Shown piece by piece: positions 55,701 to 64,000 of a stretch of DNA of 64,000 nucleotides; position 1 is the first letter of the stretch; the number at the start of each line of letters is the position of its first letter. The notes beneath the pieces are model-generated. The model did not search any database, was not told the origin of the DNA, and worked only from the letters and a program-made list of their open reading frames with translations. Origin of the DNA: Parelaphostrongylus tenuis (lineage: Eukaryota; Nematoda; Chromadorea; Rhabditida; Metastrongylidae); NCBI GenBank assembly GCA_019055375.1, contig JAHQIW010002079.1, positions 1-64,000 on the forward strand, written 5' to 3'. Made by a program: the position numbers and the translations under genes.

Positions 55701-56846
55701 AAAGGGTTAAAAAAACCGTCTTCCACATCGGGTACTATATCATTTTCAGGAAAAGATATATAGAAAACTCGCTGATCATTAGTGTCAACTTCTAAAAGCT
55801 TTGCTTCTAACCCGATAGTCTGGTGGATTATTTTGTAAGATCTTTTAGTTGATATATCAGTAAATCTATAAAGTATTTTTGTCGTGAGCTGAATAAGCAG
55901 ACTGAATGGTTATCTTGATATATTCTTATGTACTAAGAACATATTCTGTTCATTGTCTACAAATTGTATACTTTTTTGTTCTTGCAACAATAAGAAATAT
56001 ATTTTCAATTTTCTGAAAAGTAATGTATTACTTTTGAAATCTTTTGCTTGGACGGTGATTATCGAAGGCCCAACCGCTTCCATTCGAGTAATCGAAACTG
56101 CCAGGCATTCTATGGGTTCGTAAGTGATGTTAACAGTAAGATGACATAGAATGGTCGATATTAGAACATCAGGTAGGAGTGCATTAGGAGCTTGCAGTTC
56201 GAGAACATCACAAAGACCTATAGAGCAAACTTTCTCTCTATTTGATAAAGTTAAGTTGTATTAGTTTTCACTCAATTCTTGCAAGCTATGCAAATCATGT
56301 TATCGAAAGAAGTTGGCAAATGCTCAGGAACTGGAGCACATCTTTCGCGAAAAAGAGGAAAACATTCAAAATTTGAAAGCTGTTGGCTTATGGCTTACTG
56401 TTTTCATCAAGAAACGTTGTACAAATGCTCTAGCTACTCCAGTATTACTTGCAATGCCAGGCATTTGACCAAAAAGTGCAGATTTCCAGATTAAAAATCA
56501 TCGCGGCAGGTAAGGAGAACCCACTGACTGTGAATGGCCTGCTTCTCGATCTAACGAAATTTCTCAATTCTTTATTAAACAGTCATCAAACATTAATCGT
56601 TACATTGAGTTTCAATCTGCCCCTACTTTTTGCTCTTTATTTTGAATTTTAAAACCTTCTTAACCTCGAATTATGGCAGCTTTTCAATTCCGTGGAGTCC
56701 CACATAGGAGCAATATTTGCCAGCGATAACTATCTATCGTATATATTACCTTCACCTACAGGCATTACTCCACAGCCCAGCACTGTCGAGATTGTCATCA
56801 TTAGCAAAATCACAAAAGGACAGCTCAAAAGTTTTGACGTATTCAT
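52785..56846 (-). pseudogene. nematode secreted-protein family remnant C (five exons)
   Basis: Exons on the minus strand: 56750-56846, an intact start and signal peptide (MNTSKLLSCPFVILL, LGCGVMPVGE); 56399 to about 56548 (FTVSGFSLPAAMIF, then shifted, MPGIASNTGVARAFVQRF); 56075-56217 (CDVLELQ, NALLPDVLISTIL, VNITYEPIEC); 52973-53110 (CIIVGNTVTGICA, GAGGMGTM); about 52785-52887 (TNITMANWSRP, stops, MLASG). Exon 1 joins with the same phase as in remnant A. Defects: frameshift in exon 2, acceptor of exon 4 changed to ACG, and stops in exon 5. The long third intron (53.1-56.1 kb) contains a piggyBac remnant. Confidence 0.68.
54460..55370 (+). mobile_element. piggyBac-type transposase remnant
   Basis: Across frames: KLFKLCSVRGYTYNSIPYAG, LYTDNRYTNVELAEALFQKK (containing the second catalytic Asp), THLIGACRKNRRGLPREF, VIVLRWNDKTDLVMIST and a C-terminal zinc-finger-like VSVRCSRCKQHICLPCFNTA. 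These are the DDE_Tnp_1_7 (piggyBac) landmarks. Frameshifts and stops throughout; the N-terminal third and the terminal repeats were not found. It lies inside the intron of remnant C, opposite strand. Confidence 0.7.
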
Positions 56847-57297
56847 TTTTGGCCCCTAAAAATCTGAACAAACATTGTAATTTTCAGTATAAATAAAATT
56901 TTCTTTCCTTGCATCAGATAGTCCCTAAGGCAACATTGGATTTTGAGACGTAGCTTTGCGATATGAGTGGCATCAAGGCATGACAATTTTTTTCTACTTA
57001 TGCAATAGCTCTAGGAGCTCGCAACCTATCTAACTCAAAGTAATTCTTCAAAAAAGTGTTGTGGCAGATTACAGTATTACCAAATAAACGGTTTTCATTT
57101 AGTGAGGTGAAGTGCATGTAAATTCTGGATAAGAACGAGGTGCGCTGAAAGACTCAATCGAAAAAAATTTTTGTGAAAGAGCCAATTCAAGTGCTACGGA
57201 CTGAATTTGGTCTTCGCGTTCTCATTTCTGAAGCTGTGACATTAAACGCCGATTTTCTCAAAAACAAAGCATTCGCAATCGATAAGGCAAAAACGTT
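56847..57297. other. no feature seen
   Basis: Would contain the promoter of remnant C. No clear element recognised. Confidence 0.3.
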
Positions 57298-57639
57298 ACA
57301 GGTGGATATTCATGAGTTTATAGATAAAGATATCGGTTGATAAAAGCGAAGCACAGCTTTCGATGTGAAATGTTTTTTGGCAAAGAAATTGTAACAATCA
57401 GAAATAAAATCTCGTTTGATGTTCTCATTAGCCTCTCCCATTTAGTATCCTTGAAAAATTCCTTTCGTTGACGGAAAGGCGACTGATAATCAAGGCGAGA
57501 ACTTCCACAGCATTTTACCGAAGAATATGAGAACAAGCAGTGAATGAGATTACACCATGAATCTACCAATATGAAAGATAACCGTGTGAGATTGGTCATA
57601 CTAAACAACTGCACCAGAGCATTGAGTCTTGCTCTTGGC

Positions 57640-57990
57640 TGGTACTTTTGAGATATTACACCGTTTTTCTTGAGTGCCTCCTTAAGATCCCACTCAAATT
57701 TCAATACATCTGAAAGTCATTATTTCAGCCAACATGTCATTTGGTCTGCTATGGGCAGCCATGAGCAATCAAGTGTGCAACACTGCCGGTCAAGTGATTG
57801 TATCACTTGGCGGCACCTGTAAATCGCTCGTCATCGCCTACTCTATGTAGGGGTACAGGGACATTCCTGAGGGGATTGGCTGAAGACGAAGGGCCTGCTC
57901 GACTGACCGGGCTGCCAAGGCCGAAACACGTGTATTGGTCTTTATAAGTTGCCCATTAAAGCCTATATGACATGTTGGCTCAGATAACAT
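57640..57990 (+). repeat. H2 hammerhead repeat copy in left arm
   Basis: The outer blocks AGCCAACATGTCATTTGGTC and ATATGACATGTTGGCTC are inverted around a centre with GATTGTATCACTTGGCGG, CCTACTCTATGTAGG and the hammerhead at 57897-57940. The mirror copy is at 63163-63515. Confidence 0.65.
57897..57940 (+). ncRNA. degenerate hammerhead, left palindrome arm
   Basis: GCTCGA stem I, CTGACCG in place of CTGANGA, stem II GGC/GCC, GAAA, stem III ACACGTGT, weak stem I partner TTGGTC. Core mutated. Confidence 0.55.
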
Positions 57991-58805
57991 GTTACTTGTT
58001 CCTTATGGACGACGGCAGGAGTTTGAGGCTGAATCTCATTATTTCTGCAAGGAAGCGACGATTGAATCCAGTAAAGAATCCACTTACCATTGATGCGTTA
58101 AAGAGGTATAATCTTTTGTCTATAGTGTACTGAGGTTATTCTGTTTTTGGTTGGGAGATTTGCGCTTTTTTCAGATTAACTTGGCACGAGCTTTTTACAA
58201 GCTTTTATAGCTGAGGGCATTATCCGGCTTTTGTAGGACGATGAAGAATGAGAGACCGATAAGTTGAATTTACCAGGCATAAGGGGATATAATTTTTTAG
58301 CGTCATACCATCGGCTATGTAGCAACTCCTTTCCTCTTCCTTCCCAAAAGAGCAGGACCGTTTCAATTAGATGTATCCTTCCTCTGTCAGACAGTTGTGT
58401 TTGAAGAAAAATTTCTTGCTGGACATACATCTTTGAAGGACATTTCAATTGTTGGAAAGTCTAAATTTCAAAGAAATCAGAAATGTTTTTTTTTCTCAGA
58501 AAGGTCTTCCTACAGCGTTGCAGCATTCAAAATAGTATGTTGTCTACACGCGCTGTGCTTTTCGCAATTATGCGCTTTTATCTCGCACAGCAGAGCTCTT
58601 CCCTCATACTATCAGTAATCATTCGATAGCGTGAGTTTCAGCCATTCCAACATTGCGATTGCTTCTGAAAATATTGTTATACTGCACTGCAGCTGATAAA
58701 ATAAGACTGACTTTTACATGCGCTATGTGGATCGATACAATCGCTCGATAGAACATGCGGACACAATTCACATGTAGAATACGATTTTTGTAACTGAATT
58801 TAAGA

Positions 58806-58872
58806 CTATTGGATATATTGTAACCTCATACCGGCGCAAGTGGTGGTCAAATAAAATAATTTTTGAATTTAG
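58806..58872 (+). repeat. S2 SINE 3' tail (mirror copy near 62281-62347)
   Basis: CTATTGGATATATTGTAACC, ACCGGCGCAAG and CAAATAAAATAATTTTTGA match the tail of the unit at 23366-23505; the tRNA-like head is missing. Confidence 0.6.
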
Positions 58873-59622
58873 AGTCATTCTTCGATTAGCCAAAGTAATC
58901 TACACAAGGCATATAACTCTGATAATTGGAGATTTCCTCTACACGTTCATAGGCTTTTCATGCTTAGGCTTCGGCTGCTCAGAATTCTGCTTAGGCTTGA
59001 GCTAGCAATCAGTTTATATAGCAGTATATAAAAAAAATAGAAAGCCTAAGTTCTCAAACGATAGAAAGACTTTCTTCTACAAATTACATTCAAGACTCGA
59101 AGAATTTGCGAGAGGGAGAAGCAACTGCCAAATAAATAGCGGGACTCCTCGTCAAAGCGCACGACATGTGTGAAACACAGCACCACTTTGAATTATTATT
59201 TTGCATATTGAAAGAAGGTCTTTCGAAAAAATAAGTACATGTTTAATTTCTCAGAGATCTGAGCTTTTTAAGAATACTATTGATCTAATGAAAGGTTCCT
59301 TCAAAGAAATTCTATCCGGCGACGGAAAAATTCCTGATTAATTTCCGGAAAGTTTTTGCAAATGTGGACTTCTTCCTTCAGTTATACATGTAAAATCTTT
59401 CTGCGAACATTTTCTAGGTATGGCGCATTCTATGAACTAGTAAGGGTACCACGTAAGTTTCGTCTCAATAAGAACTCAACTATTCCTCTGTGCATGAATT
59501 TATATGTGCGGGGCAAGATAATTTACAAACACTGTCAAGTGGAAGTAGACAGAAGTCAAATGAATGCATAGTTTTTATCAAATAATTCACAGTTAACTTT
59601 GTCTTTTAGTTCACGGCCCCTA

Positions 59623-59960
59623 CTGCCGAGAAAAAGTGAGATTTAAACAGAGCAGGTGCTAATATCTGTTTAGCATACCTTGCCACATCTCTGTCGACCA
59701 AGTCGCCATAATGATATTTCTAGTCTATAGAGTTTCTTTTCTATGCAGAATTTTCAGAAAAAAAAGGTGCTCCAACCGTGAGAGTTCCTGAGATGGCGGT
59801 ATAATTGGTGAGTGCTGCTATCCTCTTGCTCTTGCTTGTATCACACATTTTCATTGCTCTTCGTGCCGCCGGGTCTCTATCGCATAGGTGCTGCCGACGG
59901 TGATTCAGTGTGGTTTCGTCATCACTGTGACTTCAAGAGACTTCTTTACATAAACTCCTG
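59623..59960 (-). pseudogene. nematode secreted-protein family remnant D (left arm)
   Basis: The last exon follows CTCTATAG and reads NIIMATWSTEMWQGMLNR and then a stop; the preceding exon reads VMTKPH, a TGA at the conserved Cys, and ITVGST, then a short deletion. More decayed than B and C. Confidence 0.6.
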
Positions 59961-60042
59961 TCTCAATTAAAAGCAGACAGTAACAGAAAGCATCTTTTGC
60001 ATTTCTCCTACCCATTATCTGGTATAATGATTATACAAGAGC

Positions 60043-60325
60043 ACTGCATGTGGCAGAGTGTTTAAAGGTGCTCTGCGTCGTAGACGTGGATGATGATTCA
60101 ATCCTGCACTCAAGGCTCATCAAGTTTCCATATATGCGTGGCCGCTGAACTGGTGCAAGACTTGTCTGAAAAGATAGCAGCATCGTGTTGATGCATCGTT
60201 GGCCACCGTGACTTATCTTAAAGGTTATAAATGCATTCAATCATTTTGAACAGCTAAAAATTGAAGACAAATACGTGGCGCATTCTCAGACATTGATAAA
60301 CCCGAAAGCTTTATCTTTCTCTTGT
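60043..60325 (+). repeat. S1 SINE spanning the left arm end
   Basis: GTGGCAGAGTGTTTAAAGG (A box region), GATTCAATCC (B box), AGACTTGTCTG, AAGGTTATAAATGCATTCAA and 3' end ACCCGAAAGCTTTATC. The arm boundary at 60307 falls just before GCTTTATC, which continues in this copy only. Confidence 0.7.
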
Positions 60326-60845
60326 GTTGTCGCTAGGAAATAAAATCTACTAACACTTTCTACTCTTTTACCTTTGAAATATTTTGTCGTACTAAATGCA
60401 ATAAGACTCAACATAAAACGTTGCAACATATTTGAGATTACATTAGTAAATTTGCACGTATTTCCGGACATATTAAGGTTTTCCAATACGTATTGCTACA
60501 ACACTCAAGGTTCCTTGTTTGAAGTAGAAACATAAATGCTTGTGCAAGCTCTCAAAAGTGCGCAGAAAAAAAAACCGGTAGAATCTTACATTCATGTAGA
60601 AATGGATTGAAAAGAAATGAAATTGCATCTGTATAACCTGAAACAATTCTTTATTTTGCAGATTCAATAGCAGTGTTATGGTGTTGTAACTGAGACATGC
60701 AAAACATCTCACTCAAAGCGCGAATGAACGTGCATCTTTAACAAAGAGAACACTTCCTACTACAATACCATTGAAGGAATAGGTCCACCATCAATATTTT
60801 CTTTGACTCCCGCTTGGTCATAATACTTCATATATTACTCCGTGG
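60308..60845. other. palindrome loop, no gene
   Basis: Starts with the SINE end on the left; the rest is AT-rich single-copy sequence. Minus open frames at 60286-60712 show no domain. Confidence 0.5.
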
Positions 60846-61111
60846 TTTCGGGTTTATCAATGTCTGAGAATGCGCCCCGTATTTGTCTTCAATTTTTAGC
60901 TGTTCAAAATGATTGAATGCATTTATAACCTTTAAGATAAGTCACGGTGGCCAACGATGCATCAACACGATGCTGCTATCTTTTCAGACAAGTCTTGCAC
61001 CAGTTCAGCGGCCACGCATATATGGAAACTTGATGAGCCTTGAGTGCAGGATTGAATCATCATCCACGTCTACGACGCAGAGCACCTTTAAACACTCTGC
61101 CACATGCAGTG
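60846..61111 (-). repeat. truncated mirror of the S1 SINE (right arm)
   Basis: Same SINE in reverse, ending at TTTCGGG; the expected GATAAAGC is replaced by unrelated sequence at 60845. This is the duplication junction. Confidence 0.75.
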
Positions 61112-61192
61112 CTCTTGTATAATCATTATACCAGATAATGGGTAGGAGAAATGCAAAAGATGCTTTCTGTTACTGTCTGCTTTTAATTGAGA

Positions 61193-61530
61193 CAGGAGTT
61201 TATGTAAAGAAGTCTCTTGAAGTCACAGTGATGACGAAACCACACTGAATCACCGTCGGCAGCACCTATGCGATAGAGACCCGGCGGCACGAAGAGCAAT
61301 GAAAATGTGTGATACAAGCAAGAGCAAGAGGATAGCAGCACTCACCAATTATACCGCCATCTCAGGAACTCTCACGGTTGGAGCACCTTTTTTTTCTGAA
61401 AATTCTGCATAGAAAAGAAACTCTATAGACTAGAAATATTATTATGGCGACTTGGTCGACAGAGATGTGGCAAGGTATGCTAAACAGATATTAGCACCTG
61501 CTCTGTTTAAATCTCACTTTTTCTCGGCAG
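61193..61530 (+). pseudogene. remnant D mirror copy (right arm)
   Basis: Reverse-complement duplicate of 59623-59960 with the same stops and deletion and one visible substitution (near 61432), so the defects predate the duplication. Confidence 0.65.
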
Positions 61531-63212
61531 TAGGGGCCGTGAACTAAAAGACAAAGTTAACTGTGAATTATTTGATAAAAACTGTGCATTCATTTGACTT
61601 CTGTCTACTTCCACTTGACAGTGTTTGTAAATTATCTTGCCCCGCACATATAAATTCATGCACAGAGGAATAGTTGAGTTCTTATTGAGACGAAACTTAC
61701 GTGGTACCCTTACTAGTTCATAGAATGCGCCATACCTAGAAAATGTTCGCAGAAAGATTTTACATGTATAACTGAAGGAAGAAGTCCACATTTGCAAAAA
61801 CTTTCCGGAAATTAATCAGGAATTTTTCCGTCGCCGGATAGAATTTCTTTGAAGGAACCTTTCATTAGATCAATAGTATTCTTAAAAAGCTCAGATCTCT
61901 GAGAAATTAAACATGTACTTATTTTTTCGAAAGACCTTCTTTCAATATGCAAAATAATAATTCAAAGTGGTGCTGTGTTTCACACATGTCGTGCGCTTTG
62001 ACGAGGAGTCCCGCTATTTATTTGGCAGTTGCTTCTCCCTCTCGCAAATTCTTCGAGTCTTGAATGTAATTTGTAGAAGAAAGTCTTTCTATCGTTTGAG
62101 AACTTAGGCTTTCTATTTTTTTTATATACTGCTATATAAACTGATTGCTAGCTCAAGCCTAAGCAGAATTCTGAGCAGCCGAAGCCTAAGCATGAAAAGC
62201 CTATGAACGTGTAGAGGAAATCTCCAATTATCAGAGTTATATGCCTTGTGTAGATTACTTTGGCTAATCGAAGAATGACTCTAAATTCAAAAATTATTTT
62301 ATTTGACCACCACTTGCGCCGGTATGAGGTTACAATATATCCAATAGTCTTAAATTCAGTTACAAAAATCGTATTCTACATGTGAATTGTGTCCGCATGT
62401 TCTATCGAGCGATTGTATCGATCCACATAGCGCATGTAAAAGTCAGTCTTATTTTATCAGCTGCAGTGCAGTATAACAATATTTTCAGAAGCAATCGCAA
62501 TGTTGGAATGGCTGAAACTCACGCTATCGAATGATTACTGATAGTATGAGGGAAGAGCTCTGCTGTGCGAGATAAAAGCGCATAATTGCGAAAAGCACAG
62601 CGCGTGTAGACAACATACTATTTTGAATGCTGCAACGCTGTAGGAAGACCTTTCTGAGAAAAAAAAACATTTCTGATTTCTTTGAAATTTAGACTTTCCA
62701 ACAATTGAAATGTCCTTCAAAGATGTATGTCCAGCAAGAAATTTTTCTTCAAACACAACTGTCTGACAGAGGAAGGATACATCTAATTGAAACGGTCCTG
62801 CTCTTTTGGGAAGGAAGAGGAAAGGAGTTGCTACATAGCCGATGGTATGACGCTAAAAAATTATATCCCCTTATGCCTGGTAAATTCAACTTATCGGTCT
62901 CTCATTCTTCATCGTCCTACAAAAGCCGGATAATGCCCTCAGCTATAAAAGCTTGTAAAAAGCTCGTGCCAAGTTAATCTGAAAAAAGCGCAAATCTCCC
63001 AACCAAAAACAGAATAACCTCAGTACACTATAGACAAAAGATTATACCTCTTTAACGCATCAATGGTAAGTGGATTCTTTACTGGATTCAATCGTCGCTT
63101 CCTTGCAGAAATAATGAGATTCAGCCTCAAACTCCTGCCGTCGTCCATAAGGAACAAGTAACATGTTATCTGAGCCAACATGTCATATAGGCTTTAATGG
63201 GCAACTTATAAA

Positions 63213-63256
63213 GACCATACACGTGTTTCGGCCTTGGCAGCCCGGTCAGTCGAGCA
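63213..63256 (-). ncRNA. degenerate hammerhead, right palindrome arm
   Basis: Mirror of 57897-57940 with one base fewer on the stem I partner side. Confidence 0.55.
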
Positions 63257-63854
63257 GGCCCTTCGTCTTCAGCCAATCCCCTCAGGAATGTCCCTGTACC
63301 CCTACATAGAGTAGGCGATGACGAGCGATTTACAGGTGCCGCCAAGTGATACAATCACTTGACCGGCAGTGTTGCACACTTGATTGCTCATGGCTGCCCA
63401 TAGCAGACCAAATGACATGTTGGCTGAAATAATGACTTTCAGATGTATTGAAATTTGAGTGGGATCTTAAGGAGGCACTCAAGAAAAACGGTGTAATATC
63501 TCAAAAGTACCAGCCAAGAGCAAGAACTCAATGCTCTGGTGCAGTTGTTTAGTATGACCAATCTCACACGGTTATCTTTCATATTGGTAGATTCATGGTG
63601 TAATCTCATTCACTGCTTGTTCTCATATTCTTCGGTAAAATGCTGTGGAAGTTCTCGCCTTGATTATCAGTCGCCTTTCCTCAACGAAAGGAATTTTTCA
63701 AGGATACTAAATGGGAGAGGCTAATGAGAACATCAAACGAGATTTTATTTCTGATTGTTACAATTTCTTTGCCAAAAAACATTTCACATCGAAAGCTGTG
63801 CTTCGCTTTTATCAACCGATATCTTTATCTATAGACTCATGAATATCCACCTGT

Positions 63855-64000
63855 TTATGGTGTCATAGCGCAAACCTCAAATTTGGTTAACTAAAGAGTT
63901 GTGCACTTATTAGCAAATCATAACGTTAGCATATGATTGGCGTTAATGCTGCTTATTTGTAATGAGAAGTCGGCAAGTATGTTCCAGTGTAGTTAATAAG
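63855..64000. other. single-copy flank of the palindrome
   Basis: Has no match to 57150-57297, so the inverted duplication ends at about 63854. Confidence 0.6.

Larger units (their letters stand above)
57298..63854. repeat. 6.5-kb near-perfect palindrome
   Basis: Arms 57298-60307 and 60846-63854 are reverse complements about the point 60576/60577, with a 538-base loop. By eye I found at least four substitutions (near 57320, 59570, 59721, 60275) and two one-base indels (near 57472 and 57933), so divergence is well below 1%. The left arm contains a complete SINE running past the arm end (to about 60325); the right copy is cut at the same base within the SINE. This suggests the left is the original and the right the inverted copy. 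Arms carry remnant D, an H2 hammerhead repeat and an S2 tail. Confidence 0.93.

Noticed and set aside
57298..63854. Palindrome as a terminal-inverted-repeat transposon
   Set aside because: The arm ends show no target-site duplication or transposase, the junction falls inside a SINE, and the arms contain unrelated older repeats; a segmental inverted duplication fits better.
1..64000. CRISPR arrays, prophage or bacterial operons
   Set aside because: No regularly spaced repeats, ribosome-binding sites or bacterial gene families; introns and eukaryotic transposons are present throughout.

Overview
This is nuclear DNA from an animal, and the content points to a nematode, probably a rhabditid or strongylid. 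No bacterial-style gene, rRNA or CRISPR array is visible. The evidence is: short introns with TTTTCAG-type acceptors; a CAP/ASP-type secreted gene; four remnants of a nematode-type secreted protein family; and a dense load of RTE, Penelope-like (PLE), BEL/Pao, mariner and piggyBac remnants plus tRNA-derived SINEs. The taxon is an inference. All gene models were built by eye from reading frames and splice sites.

Layout. 0-1 kb: a fold-back repeat carrying a near-ideal hammerhead ribozyme. 2.9-3.9 kb (+): the RRM1 half of a CPEB (Orb2/CPEB2-4-like) gene, broken. 6.0-8.2 kb (-): secreted-family remnant A. 13.5-14.6 kb: decayed mariner. 15.4-16.1 kb: two more hammerhead-related hairpins. 17.1-17.5 kb (-): remnant B. 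18.0-25.9 kb: a field of tRNA-like SINEs, hammerhead repeats and two RTE retrotransposon 3' ends lying tail to tail. 27.7-29.7 kb (+): the best candidate for an intact gene, a four-exon MKRN2OS-like protein whose intron holds a palindromic mariner fragment. 30-35 kb: SINEs and tRNA-like fold-backs. 35.9-36.3 kb: minisatellite and TA tract. 36.5-38.4 kb (+): BEL/Pao element with its middle deleted. 38.4-40.4 kb: PLE copy 1, with reverse transcriptase and GIY-YIG parts in opposite orientations. 40.7-42.0 kb (-): the RRM2/zinc half of a CPEB gene. 43.9-45.3 kb (+): CAP-domain gene. 48.5-50.5 kb (-): PLE copy 2, truncated by an RTE fragment. 52.8-56.8 kb (-): remnant C, with a piggyBac remnant in its intron. 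57.3-63.9 kb: a near-perfect 6.5-kb palindrome (arms about 3.0 kb, loop 538 bp) carrying two mirror copies of remnant D.

Two themes stand out. First, hammerhead-type ribozyme motifs recur in at least three unrelated repeat families. Nearly all have a short, self-complementary stem III with no loop, the form known from PLEs and retrozymes. Second, several tRNA-like SINEs sit head to head as fold-backs, one of them a 450-bp palindrome. Host genes here are mostly broken by single-base frameshifts, stops or lost splice sites. These could be true decay or unpolished long-read errors, and the sequence alone cannot settle that.
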